Positions 41,096 to 50,576 of a DNA stretch of 64,000 nucleotides are shown here, piece after piece (position 1 is the stretch's first letter; each line of letters starts with the position of its first letter). Origin of the DNA: Lentisphaerota bacterium (GTDB taxonomy: Bacteria; Verrucomicrobiota; Kiritimatiellia; UBA8416; JAIOPI01); contig JAIOPI010000015.1 in NCBI GenBank assembly GCA_021413965.1, positions 186,001 to 250,000 on the forward strand, read 5' to 3'. The position numbers were made by a program, and so were the translations under genes. The notes below the pieces were generated by a model. The model saw only the letters and a program-made list of their open reading frames with translations. It searched no databases and was not told the DNA's origin.

Positions 41096-42063
41096 ACCCG
41101 TCTCGACACGACACGGCTTCCGAACTCCTCTGGCAAGCATCTCGCACCCGGTGCGCCATCGGCGCAATCCTGGCGGCCCTCCTCACAACCGCCTGCGATC
41201 GCCGTCCCGCCCCCGCCGTCCCGCCGCCGCCGCTGCAGCCCGCGCGCCTGCTGGGCGATCGCGCCTATGCCGAGGCCACTGCCATCGTCGCCTTCGGACC
41301 GCGCCCCGCCGGCAGCGAGGCCGTCGAACGGACCGCCACCCACCTCGCAGACCGCTTGCGAACCCTCGGCGCCACGGCCGTCATCGATACCTTTACCAAC
41401 GATACCCCCGACGGGCCCATCGCTTTTCACAACGTCATCGGCACGCTCGCCGGCACGGCCCCAGGCACCGTCGTCCTGCTCTCGCACATCGACACCAAGT
41501 CCGGCATCGCTCCCGGGTTCGTGGGGGCCAACGATTCCGCGTCCAGCTCCGGCCTTCTGCTGGCCCTGGCCGAAGCCCTGCAAGGCCAGTTGGCCGGGCG
41601 CCCATCCGTCTTGATCGCCTTCGTCGATGGCGAAGAGTGTCGCCACGCCTACTCCCCCGGCGACGGCCTGCATGGCAGTCGCCACCTCGCCGCGCGCCTG
41701 GCCGACGCCCGGGACCTGCACCCCATCCATGCCGTGATCCTGCTGGATATGATCGGGGACCGTGACTTGTCCGTCACCATCCCCCGCAATGGAACCCCTG
41801 AACTGGTGAGCGCCGCCCTCGCCGCCGCCGACGCCCAGGGCTGCCGCGCCCAGTTCGGCCTGTTCCCCGGCGACATACTCGATGACCACGTCCCGTTTCT
41901 CGAACGCGCCATGCCTGCCGTCGATCTGATCGACTTCCACTACGGATCCGCCCCCGGCCGGAATGACTACTGGCATACGGAGCAGGACACCCTCGACAAG
42001 ATCTCCCCCGACAGCCTTCAGACCGTCGGCCGGGTCGTCATCCGCATGCTCGACAAACTTTAG
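41092..42063 (+). CDS. M28-family peptidase, glutaminyl-cyclase-like, predicted lipoprotein
   Basis: A 323-residue protein overlapping parB by 4 bp (GTGA start). The N-terminus carries a hydrophobic stretch and lipobox-like LLTTAC (Cys35). The zinc-site motifs of M28 are present: SHIDTKSG, GANDSASSSG, FVDGEEC and LLDMIGDRD, plus DDHVPFLERAMPAVDLI and a final WHTEQDTLDKI. The GLHGSRHL and DDHVPF elements are those of secreted glutaminyl-peptide cyclotransferases as well as of M28 aminopeptidases, so either activity is possible. It is expected in the periplasm or outer membrane. The link to ParB is probably positional only. Confidence 0.85.
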   Translation: MNPSRHDTASELLWQASRTRCAIGAILAALLTTACDRRPAPAVPPPPLQPARLLGDRAYAEATAIVAFGPRPAGSEAVERTATHLADRLRTLGATAVIDTFTNDTPDGPIAFHNVIGTLAGTAPGTVVLLSHIDTKSGIAPGFVGANDSASSSGLLLALAEALQGQLAGRPSVLIAFVDGEECRHAYSPGDGLHGSRHLAARLADARDLHPIHAVILLDMIGDRDLSVTIPRNGTPELVSAALAAADAQGCRAQFGLFPGDILDDHVPFLERAMPAVDLIDFHYGSAPGRNDYWHTEQDTLDKISPDSLQTVGRVVIRMLDKL

Positions 42064-42174
42064 CCGGCAGTCACCCTGTTCGGTTCCCGGGAATCGCGAA
42101 TGCTTACGAGTGCGGGCCGGCGCCCCCCCCCGGACGGCCTATCCACGAACGCCAGGATCGACCGGCTAAACCTG

Positions 42175-42204
42175 TTGAGCACAACGGCCGGAAAGCCGTA
42201 TACT
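42175..42204 (+). promoter_or_regulatory. Promoter candidate for the small membrane protein and nadE
   Basis: TTGAGC (42175-42180), 18-nt spacer, TATACT (42199-42204). The -10 matches five of six consensus bases; the predicted start is ~45 bp before the ATG at 42255. Confidence 0.5.
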
Positions 42205-42254
42205 CGCGCACCGGGACCCGTTTAAACCCTGGGGCCGGCCGGAGACCGTTTCGC

Positions 42255-42443
42255 ATGAAATCTTTCGTCATGTTGTTGACAGCGCTGATCGTAGGCGGCG
42301 CCATGATCGGAACTCTGGCGTGGTTCTTCCGTCGCCTGCGGAGCATCGAGGAAGAATTTCTGGGCCCGGACGCCCACCCCGCCCTCGGCGGCGAGTTGCG
42401 CTCCATGGGCACCAACCTCCTTCACCGCATGCGCAAGCGTTAG
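42255..42443 (+). CDS. Small single-pass membrane protein, 62 aa
   Basis: One N-terminal transmembrane helix (FVMLLTALIVGGAMIGTLAW, residues 4-23) followed by a short cytosolic basic/amphipathic tail ending RMRKR. GGAG lies ~10 nt before ATG and a good promoter candidate lies upstream, which supports it as a real gene. No family is recognised. It precedes nadE by 131 bp with heptamer repeats between. Confidence 0.6.
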   Translation: MKSFVMLLTALIVGGAMIGTLAWFFRRLRSIEEEFLGPDAHPALGGELRSMGTNLLHRMRKR

Positions 42444-42520
42444 GCCCCGGCTCGCATCCAGGCCATCCGCGATCGCTTCTCGCCCTCGCTCCTGGTTCCC
42501 CCTTGCACCGTCCCCCTGTC

Positions 42521-42548
42521 CGAATTTCGAGTTTCGTATTTCCAATTT
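42521..42548. repeat. Four tandem heptamers before nadE
   Basis: CGAATTT, CGAGTTT, CGTATTT and CCAATTT follow directly (42521-42548), an exact 7-nt period with drifting third and fourth bases. It is an AT-rich island in GC-rich DNA, 26 bp before the nadE start codon, and shares the 7-nt period with the different repeat at 20828-20890. Confidence 0.75.
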
Positions 42549-42574
42549 ATCCCTATGATCTCCTTTGGACGCAC

Positions 42575-44464
42575 ATGAAGATTCGCCTCGCACAAATCGA
42601 AGTCCGCCCCGGGCGCCCCCGCGAGAATACCGCCCGCATGCTGCCCCTGATCGCCGATGCGCGCCAGGCCGGGATTGACATCATCGTGTTCCCGGAAATG
42701 GCGATCCCCGGCTACCTCATCGGCGACGAGTGGGAACGATCAGCCTTCCTGCGCGAGTGCGAACGTTGCGGCGAGCAGGTGCGCCAGGCGGCCGCCGGCA
42801 TCACCGTCATCTTCGGCAACGTCGGCCTCGACTGGAAGCGGCGCAATGAGGACGGCCGCGTGCGCAAGTACAATGCACTCTTTGTCGCCGAGGACGGGCA
42901 CTTCATCGGCCCCGCCGCCGGCCCCTATCCCTTCGTCATCAAGACGCTGCTGCCCAACTACCGGGAGTTCGACGACAGCCGCCACTTCTGCGATCTCCGC
43001 AAGCTGGCCCTCGAAGAGCACCGCGAACTGCGCGATCTGATCGCACCCGTCCGCTCCCGCCATGCCCTGCTCGGCTGCCTGCTGTGCGAGGATGCCTGGG
43101 ACATGGACTACGCCATTGCGCCGCTCTCTGTTCTCGGCGAAAGCGGCGCAGACTTGTTCATCAACATCAGCGCGTCGCCGTTCACGCTGAACAAGAACCA
43201 CAAGCGCAATCGCGTGTTCGCCGCCCACGCCGCCCGCCTCGGCCGGCCGTTGCTGTACGTGAATCACACCGGCATCCAGAACAACGGCAAGACGGTCTTC
43301 ACCTTCGACGGCGCCTCGTGCGTCTACGACAGTCACGGCGGCCACCTCGAATGCCGCCCTGCCTTCGCCGAGGGCATCCTGACCCTCGACATCCCCCGCG
43401 GCGCGCCCTGGCGCCTGCCGCAACCGCTCGCGTTGCGCGAGGACAACATCGGCGATGCCGCCGATGCCCTGCTCTACGGCACGCGCCGCTTCATGGACCT
43501 GTGCGGCGTCGAGCGTGTCGTCGTCGGCGTCTCCGGCGGCGTCGATTCCGCCGTGGTCGCCGCCCTTTACCGGCGCCTGCTGCCGCCTGAAAATCTGCTG
43601 GTCGTGAACCTGCCCAGCCGTTTCAACTCACGCACCACGCGCTCCCTCGCCCACCAGCTTGCCGGTCATCTCGAATGCCTCTATGCCGAGTTGCCCATCG
43701 AGGACAGCGTGGCGCTCACACGTCGTCAGCTCGATGGCCTGGCCGTCTGCCGGGCCGATGGCACGCATGCCCGCCGCCTGGAACTCAGCGATCTGGCCCT
43801 GGAGAACGTGCAGGCGCGCGACCGGTCCGCGCGCCTCCTCGCCGGCCTGGCCGCCGCCTTCGGAGGCGTCTTCACCTGCAACGCCAATAAGTCCGAGCTC
43901 ACGGTCGGCTACACGACCCTCTACGGCGATCTCGGCGGCTACCTCGCCAACCTGGCCGATCTCTGGAAAATGGAAGTCTACGCGCTCGCGGCCCACCTCA
44001 ACGAGCGCCTGTTCGGCCGCGTCGTCATCCCGCCCGGCACCCTCGCCCTCACCCCGTCCGCCGAACTCAGCCCGGCACAGAATGTCGACGAAGGCAAGGG
44101 CGACCCACTCATCTACCCGTACCATGACCAGCTCTTCCGGTGCTGGGTCGAACGCTGGGACCGCGCCACGCCCGAGGAGGTGCTCACCTGGTATCGCGAC
44201 GGCTCCCTCGAACGGGAAATCGGGTACGGGGGCCGCGTGGGCGACCTCTTCCCCACGCCCGCCGCCTTCATTGCCGACCTCGAGCGCTGGTGGACCCTCT
44301 ACCAGGGGATGGGCGTGGCCAAACGCATCCAGGCCCCGCCGATCCTCGCGGTCAAGAAGCGCGCCTTCGGCTTCGACCATCGCGAATCGCAAATGGGCCC
44401 GCGCTATAGCGAACCGTATGATGCGCTCAAAGCCTGCCTGCTCGCGCCATCAACAGCCAGCTAG
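42575..44464 (+). CDS. nadE: Glutamine-dependent NAD+ synthetase
   Basis: The last step of NAD synthesis: amidates nicotinate adenine dinucleotide using glutamine. The 629-residue protein joins an N-terminal nitrilase-type glutaminase domain (VFPEMAIPGYLIGDEW with the catalytic Glu, and GCLLCEDAW with the catalytic Cys near residue 170) to a C-terminal ATP-pyrophosphatase domain (VGVSGGVDSAVVAALY, ~312-327; NANKSELTVGY for adenylate binding). I choose ATG 42575 (MKIRLAQIEVRPGRP); the frame upstream overlaps the small membrane gene and is not conserved. Together with nadB (27424) it covers two NAD steps in this window. Confidence 0.96.
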   Translation: MKIRLAQIEVRPGRPRENTARMLPLIADARQAGIDIIVFPEMAIPGYLIGDEWERSAFLRECERCGEQVRQAAAGITVIFGNVGLDWKRRNEDGRVRKYNALFVAEDGHFIGPAAGPYPFVIKTLLPNYREFDDSRHFCDLRKLALEEHRELRDLIAPVRSRHALLGCLLCEDAWDMDYAIAPLSVLGESGADLFINISASPFTLNKNHKRNRVFAAHAARLGRPLLYVNHTGIQNNGKTVFTFDGASCVYDSHGGHLECRPAFAEGILTLDIPRGAPWRLPQPLALREDNIGDAADALLYGTRRFMDLCGVERVVVGVSGGVDSAVVAALYRRLLPPENLLVVNLPSRFNSRTTRSLAHQLAGHLECLYAELPIEDSVALTRRQLDGLAVCRADGTHARRLELSDLALENVQARDRSARLLAGLAAAFGGVFTCNANKSELTVGYTTLYGDLGGYLANLADLWKMEVYALAAHLNERLFGRVVIPPGTLALTPSAELSPAQNVDEGKGDPLIYPYHDQLFRCWVERWDRATPEEVLTWYRDGSLEREIGYGGRVGDLFPTPAAFIADLERWWTLYQGMGVAKRIQAPPILAVKKRAFGFDHRESQMGPRYSEPYDALKACLLAPSTAS

Positions 44465-44500
44465 TGCCGTGCGTCGCAAGTCCCCTGACATTGGGAATCG

Positions 44501-44521
44501 CCCGCGCCCGGAGGTCGCGGG
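44501..44521. terminator. Hairpin between convergent nadE and the secreted protein gene
   Basis: CCCGCG (44501-44506) pairs with CGCGGG (44516-44521) around a 9-nt loop in the 62-bp space between two convergent genes. No T tract, so a Rho-independent terminator is only possible. Confidence 0.3.
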
Positions 44522-44526
44522 CCACC

Positions 44527-45273
44527 TTATGGATGCGCGATGACGTGCCACTCGTCGAGCACCACGAAGGCATCCTTCTGGGCCGCGTGCGCCACAAAGG
44601 CCACCGTCCCCACGTCCGCGCCCAGCGGCAGCTGCATGCTGCCATCCAGCGCCAGCCGGAATGTCACCACGCTCCAGGCGTCGTTCTCGATCGCCTTCTT
44701 GCCAAAATAATGCACGTTGCCTTTCGACGTGTTCAACTGGAACTTGGCCTCGTTCAGGTTGTGCGCGTAGATGCAAACCGTCAGCAGCGTGTCCGGCTCA
44801 ACCGGAAAGGACGAGTAACTCTCCGCCAGCAGAAAGCCATCGCCCGTGGGGCGCAGAATCCGCAGCGCGCCCGGAGAGCCTGCAAACGTGACGCGGCTTT
44901 CAATGGCCAGGTTCTCGCGCCCGTCGCGAAACGTCGCCGGAATCACCCCGTCATCGAATTCCAAGGAGACGACGTCGTTGCCCGGGCGCCCCTTGGCAAT
45001 CTTGTCCCGCAACTGGCAGAGATCATAGGCGTAGCGGGCGTATGCCTTGACCTGCTTGTCACGGGTCCGCATCTGCACGCCGCGATAAAGGGAGGCCGCT
45101 TCGCGATAGCGCCCCGCGTCGCACAGCGGGGCCGCCTGCGCGCGGGCGGCGACGATGCAGGACCAGGCATTCGTCGGCGCGTCACCACCCGCCCGCACCG
45201 GCTCGGCCCATACCGCCGCCATCGGAACCAGCGCGGCCAGTGCCGCGATTCGCGCGATCGCCCACCGCGTCAT
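44527..45273 (-). CDS. Secreted protein of unknown function
   Basis: A 248-residue protein with a signal peptide (IARIAALAALVPMAAVWA, cleavage after Ala23). Residues ~35-95 are helical and TPR-like (GRYREAASLYRGVQMRTRDK); residues ~100-248 look like a beta-sandwich (galactose-binding or laminin-G style: LEFDDGVIPATFRDGRENLA, VVTFRLALDGSMQLPLGADV). No family assigned. It is the last gene of the aroQ/AmaP-like/PfkB group, 18 bp after the kinase. Confidence 0.8.
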   Translation of the reverse strand: MTRWAIARIAALAALVPMAAVWAEPVRAGGDAPTNAWSCIVAARAQAAPLCDAGRYREAASLYRGVQMRTRDKQVKAYARYAYDLCQLRDKIAKGRPGNDVVSLEFDDGVIPATFRDGRENLAIESRVTFAGSPGALRILRPTGDGFLLAESYSSFPVEPDTLLTVCIYAHNLNEAKFQLNTSKGNVHYFGKKAIENDAWSVVTFRLALDGSMQLPLGADVGTVAFVAHAAQKDAFVVLDEWHVIAHP

Positions 45274-45291
45274 GGCGCATATCTCCCGCCG

Positions 45292-46248
45292 CTAGGCAAT
45301 CATCTTCTTCAATTCGGCCAGGCGCCGCGCAATCTCCGAGCGCTTCAGGTGCGCCAGCCGGTCCAGGCTGAACGCCTCGACGCCGAAGGACGCGACCACG
45401 CTGCCGTAGAGCAACGCCGCGCGCACCGCCCCGGCATGGACCACGCCGCCCTTGGCCAGCACGCCCAGAAAGGCGCCGGCAAACGTGTCGCCCGCACCGG
45501 TCGGATCCTGCACCGCGCCCAGCGGATACGCCGGAATCAGCGAGATCCCGCGGCGCGACACCAGCATGGCCCCGTGCTCGCCCTTCTTGATCACCACGTA
45601 CTGCGGCCCCCAGCCCAGAATGCACGACGCCGCCTGGCGAATGTTGTGAATCCCCGTCAGCAGGCGCGCTTCGCTGTCGTTCAGCGTCAGCATGTCCACG
45701 CGGCCGATCACCCGCATCAGGGCGTCGCGGGCAATCTTGATCCACAGGTCCATCGTGTCCGCCACCACGAAACGCGGGCGACGGCATTCCGCCAGCACGT
45801 GCAGCTGCAATTCGGGCGAAATGTTCCCCAGCAGCAGGAAGGGCGTGTCGCGATAGCGATCCGGCAGCTCGGGCATGAATGTCTCGAACACGTTCAACTC
45901 CGTCCGCAGCGTGTGACGGTTGATCAGGTCGGTGTCATACTCGCCGGCCCAGCGGAAGGTCTTGCCCTGCACCCGCTGCAGCCCTTCCAGATCGATCCCC
46001 AGCCGCCGGTACAGGTCCAGGTACTTGGCCGGAAAATCCGACCCGATGATGCCCACCATGCCCACGCGCGTGAAGAACGAGGCCGCCGCGCACGCATAGC
46101 TCACCGACCCGCCCAGCAAACTCTCGCGCCGCGCGTGAGGCGTCGCAATATCGTCGAGTCCGATCGACCCCACGATCACCAGCGGCATCCCCTTGACGTT
46201 TGTCTTCGTTGCCTTCGTCGTCTTCCGCGTGCGCGTCGTCTTGCTCAT
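45292..46248 (-). CDS. PfkB-family carbohydrate or nucleoside kinase
   Basis: A 318-residue ribokinase-fold kinase. IVGSIGLDDIATP (~24-36) and GGSVSYACAAASFFTRVGMV (the substrate-binding region) are followed by the phosphate-binding/anion-hole motif DPTGAGDTFAGAFLG (~246-260) with the catalytic Asp. A 20-residue Lys/Thr-rich N-terminus (SKTTRTRKTTKATKTN) precedes the fold; MPLVIVG (M21) could be the true start. The substrate is not clear; it shares its operon with aroQ and an AmaP-like protein rather than sugar genes. Its ATG overlaps the AmaP-like stop by 4 bp. Confidence 0.88.
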   Translation of the reverse strand: MSKTTRTRKTTKATKTNVKGMPLVIVGSIGLDDIATPHARRESLLGGSVSYACAAASFFTRVGMVGIIGSDFPAKYLDLYRRLGIDLEGLQRVQGKTFRWAGEYDTDLINRHTLRTELNVFETFMPELPDRYRDTPFLLLGNISPELQLHVLAECRRPRFVVADTMDLWIKIARDALMRVIGRVDMLTLNDSEARLLTGIHNIRQAASCILGWGPQYVVIKKGEHGAMLVSRRGISLIPAYPLGAVQDPTGAGDTFAGAFLGVLAKGGVVHAGAVRAALLYGSVVASFGVEAFSLDRLAHLKRSEIARRLAELKKMIA

Positions 46249-46781
46249 AAAGGTTTTGCTTCCGCCACGATGTCCATCACACTCACTTCCACCCGCCGCA
46301 CCTGTGAAATCCCCAGCCCCGTGGTCACCTTCTCCCGGATGCGCTGCTGCAGCAACTCGCAGACCTCATGAATCTGCGGCCCCCCCTTGATGCGCACCCC
46401 CACGCAGATGTCGATCGACCGGCGTGACACCATGACTTCCGGAACCAGGCGCACAATGGCGGGGAATTCTGGAGCAAGCCGGGATACAAAATCGCAGATG
46501 GCGTCGGTCGTGATACTGACGGTGCCTCCCTCGTTGTCAAAGGACAGCAGCCGCCTCCGGCGCCGCCGCGTCAGACCGGTGAGTGCGTACAGGACGGCCA
46601 GCATGAGGAGCGCCAGCCCGAGACCGACCGCCTCAAGTCGCGCCCCTTCCGCCAGCGTCACCCCGCCGATCTGCCCACCGCCCGTGCCCAGCGCCGCGGA
46701 ACGCAGCGTCAGGCCGCCGCCGACGGCTGCCACCAGCGCGAGCAGCGCTCCGATTACGTGATGCAGAACCTTCATCGCCAT
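46245..46781 (-). CDS. AmaP-like membrane-anchored protein
   Basis: A 178-residue protein with two hydrophobic segments (VIGALLALVAAVGGGLTL, GLGLALLMLAVLYALTGL), a basic RRRRRR stop-transfer and a ~100-residue cytosolic domain (TDAICDFVSRLAPEFPAIVR; VGVRIKGGPQIHEVCELLQQ) like the alkaline shock anchor AmaP/Asp23 group. Such proteins tether Asp23 to the membrane in Gram-positives; in PVC-type bacteria the role is unknown. It lies 15 bp after aroQ and overlaps the kinase by 4 bp. Confidence 0.75.
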   Translation of the reverse strand: MAMKVLHHVIGALLALVAAVGGGLTLRSAALGTGGGQIGGVTLAEGARLEAVGLGLALLMLAVLYALTGLTRRRRRRLLSFDNEGGTVSITTDAICDFVSRLAPEFPAIVRLVPEVMVSRRSIDICVGVRIKGGPQIHEVCELLQQRIREKVTTGLGISQVRRVEVSVMDIVAEAKPL

Positions 46782-46796
46782 AGGCGGCCGCGGACG

Positions 46797-47258
46797 TCAG
46801 GCCTTCGCCGGCGCCGGGCCGGTCTTCTCTCGGAGTATGCCCACGAGCGCCTCGAGGCCAAGCAGGTAGCTGCGCGCCCCAAACCCCATGATCTGGCCGA
46901 CGCAGGCCGCCGCGGTCAGGCTCGTGTGGCGGAACGCCTCGCGCCGGTGCACGTTGGAAAGATGGACTTCCACGCAGGGCAGGCGGCAGGCGTCGAGTGC
47001 GTCCCGCAGCGCCACGCTCGTGTGCGTGTAGGCCGCCGGGTTGAAGATCAGCCCCGCGTACTGACGGGGACTCTCCCCAATCTTCGTGACGAGCGCGCCC
47101 TCCTCGTTGCTCTGAAAATCGTCGACCTCCACGCCCAGCGCCTTGGCCCGCTCGCGCACCTGGCGCAGGATCTCGCCCAGTCCATCCCGCCCGTAGATTT
47201 CGGGCTGCCGCTCGCCCAGCAAGTTCAGGTTCGGACCGTTCAAGACCAGAATCTTCAT
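46797..47258 (-). CDS. aroQ: 3-dehydroquinate dehydratase, type II
   Basis: Third step of the shikimate pathway (dehydroquinate to dehydroshikimate). The 153-residue protein has the type II motifs: [20 protein letters not shown] (catalytic Tyr and Arg loop), [26 protein letters not shown] and [17 protein letters not shown]. The active form is a dodecamer. It starts a close-packed group with the AmaP-like gene 15 bp downstream; a 105-bp gap separates it from holB. Confidence 0.96.
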   Translation of the reverse strand: MKILVLNGPNLNLLGERQPEIYGRDGLGEILRQVRERAKALGVEVDDFQSNEEGALVTKIGESPRQYAGLIFNPAAYTHTSVALRDALDACRLPCVEVHLSNVHRREAFRHTSLTAAACVGQIMGFGARSYLLGLEALVGILREKTGPAPAKA

Positions 47259-47363
47259 GCGCGCTCCTCACGCTGCGATTACGTCAAGGCTCTGCCCAGC
47301 CACGACCAGGGACACACCGCACAGCCCATCTGGACGTCTGCCGGGGCGCCGCGTTGAACCGCA

Positions 47364-48335
47364 CTATACGGCGACCAGGCGCGGGAAGCCAGACCCAATC
47401 ACCAGGCGCTCGGGCAGGTTGCGCTCCAGGTTCTGGTGCATGTCCTCCACCAGGCGCACCTGCCGCAGGGCCTCGACTCGCGTCAGGCCCGTGGCCTGCG
47501 CCTGCAGAATCGCCGCGTGCTCAGGAAAGCGCAGGTGCGCCGTGTCCCCGGAACTCGCCAGGATCAGCCGGTCGCGGAACCACAGCAGAAGCGTCCGCAT
47601 CACGCCCGTCCGCCACTCGCGGTACAGGCTGCTCGCGCGGGCGTCCAGCGTCTCGTCGTCCTGGTCCACCGCCTCCGCATCCGCCTGCGCCGACACCGCC
47701 TTCTCCGCCTCCTCCCGCATCGCCTCCAGCAGGCCCAGGATGCGCTCCGCCAGCGCCATCGAGGCGAACATCGGGCTTCCCAACGCGTCCAGCGTGCGCC
47801 CTTCAATCAGGATGGCCAGCAGCGCACGGTCCCACTCGGTGGCCGTGGCCGCCTCGTCATCGAGGACGAAGAGCTGGCAGCGCGACAGGATGGTGGGTAG
47901 AAGCGACTGGGGCGTATCCGTCAGCAACATGAACAGGCTGTTCCCGGCCGGCTCCTCCAGCGTCTTGAGAAAGGCGTTGGAGGCCGCGGCGTTCAGCCGG
48001 TCCGCCCCGCCGATCACGCAGGCCTTCCAGCCCCCGGCAAAGGCGGTCTGCTGGACGCGGTGCTGCAGATCCCGGACCTGCTCGATGACGATCTGGCGGG
48101 ACTTCTTCTGCGGCTCGATCCAGAGGCTGTCGGCGTGCGTGCGCTGCGCGATCTGCCGGCAGGGCACGCACGCGCCGCACGCGGCGCCAGGCGTGGCGCA
48201 AAAGACCAGCTGCATCAGACGCGTGGCAAAGTCGCCACCGACGGTCTTGGGGTTACCCACGACAATGTAGGCCTGCGCCAGGCGCCCCGCCGCATGGGCA
48301 TGCTGCAGATACTCAAACGCGTGTTCGGGCTTCAC
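47364..48335 (-). CDS. holB: DNA polymerase III delta' subunit
   Basis: A 323-residue clamp-loader subunit. The zinc module is complete (CATPGAACGACVPCRQI, residues ~46-62), the sensor 1 region (LKTLEEPAGNSLFMLLTD) and the SRC motif LLPTILSRCQLF are present, and Walker A is degenerate (VVGNPKTVGGDF), as expected for the stator delta'. It works in the DnaX complex that loads the sliding clamp. It lies 6 bp after tmk, a common tmk-holB pair. Confidence 0.93.
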   Translation of the reverse strand: MKPEHAFEYLQHAHAAGRLAQAYIVVGNPKTVGGDFATRLMQLVFCATPGAACGACVPCRQIAQRTHADSLWIEPQKKSRQIVIEQVRDLQHRVQQTAFAGGWKACVIGGADRLNAAASNAFLKTLEEPAGNSLFMLLTDTPQSLLPTILSRCQLFVLDDEAATATEWDRALLAILIEGRTLDALGSPMFASMALAERILGLLEAMREEAEKAVSAQADAEAVDQDDETLDARASSLYREWRTGVMRTLLLWFRDRLILASSGDTAHLRFPEHAAILQAQATGLTRVEALRQVRLVEDMHQNLERNLPERLVIGSGFPRLVAV

Positions 48336-48341
48336 GGCACG

Positions 48342-48997
48342 TCACCCCGGCGCGCGGGCCGCCACCGCCCCCAGCGCGCTTACCACCGACCACACTTCCG
48401 CGGAGACTTCGTCCATCGGGCGGTTGCTGTTGATCACCCGGAACCGCTCGGGCCAGCGCCCCGCCAGCTCGAGATAGCCGTTGCGAATGCGCTCGTGAAA
48501 CCCACTCGCCTCCCGCTCGAACCGGTCCTTGCCCTGGTTGCGCTCAACGTTGCGCGCGTTCATGCGCTCCAGGCTCACCGCCACGTCCAGGTCGAGCAGA
48601 ATGGTCGCGTCCGGCCGCGTCGCCCCCACGGCAAAGTCGTTGATCTCGATCATCCGCTCCACATCGAACCCGCGGCCGTACCCCTGGTAAGCCGTCGTGG
48701 AATCCATGAACCGGTCGCACACCACCCAGGAGCCCGACGCCAGGGCGGGCTCGATCACGTGCCGCACAAGCTGCGCGCGGCTCGCGGCAAACAGCAGGAC
48801 TTCCGTCTCCGGACAAATCGGCTCCTTCGCCAGGTCGTGCTGCAACAGGTTGCGGATGATCTCGCCCGTGCGCGTCCCGCCCGGCTCGCGGGCGCTGATG
48901 ACGTTCACCCCGCCCGCGGCCAGCCGGTCCATGAGCCGCCGCGCCTGCGTGCTCTTGCCGCTGCCTTCCGGGCCTTCAAACGTAATGAACCGCCCTC

Positions 48998-49001
<4 letters not shown>
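48342..49001 (-). CDS. tmk: Thymidylate kinase
   Basis: A 219-residue dTMP kinase. The P-loop is FEGPEGSGKSTQ (residues 8-19), the DR-type motif is VCDRFMDSTTAYQGYGRG (~95-112), and the LID region follows (NQGKDRFEREASGFHERIRN). It makes dTDP for DNA synthesis. It overlaps cysS by 4 bp and precedes holB. Confidence 0.97.
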
Positions 49002-50407
<1,406 letters not shown>

Positions 50408-50437
50408 GGGCTGCTCCCGGTGAGCCACAGAGGGCCG

Positions 50438-50467
50438 ACTATAGGGAACGGACGCCACGCCTCACAA
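50438..50467 (-). promoter_or_regulatory. Candidate promoter for the cysS operon
   Basis: Minus strand TTGTGA (plus 50462-50467), 18-nt spacer, TATAGT (plus 50438-50443; five of six -10 matches), ~30 bp before the cysS ATG. Confidence 0.5.
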
Positions 50468-50541
50468 TCCCTTTTTATGCCCGCGCCGAAAAAGGAACCT
50501 CCGCCGCACCACCGCCGGCCGTCGCCGCCCTCCGGCGGACA

Positions 50542-50570
50542 TTGACCAGCAGGCCCGTACGCTGTACGTT
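50542..50570 (+). promoter_or_regulatory. Candidate promoter placing the transcript start at the exonuclease ATG
   Basis: TTGACC (50542-50547), 17-nt spacer, TACGTT (50565-50570); the ATG begins 6 nt later at 50577. If used, the mRNA would be leaderless or nearly so, which fits the absence of a Shine-Dalgarno. Confidence 0.4.
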
Positions 50571-50576
50571 TGCCGG

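Noticed and set aside
41092-42063. Treating the M28-type protein as part of a ParB system
   Set aside because: The 4-bp overlap suggests co-translation only; its lipobox and peptidase/cyclase motifs place it outside the cytosol.
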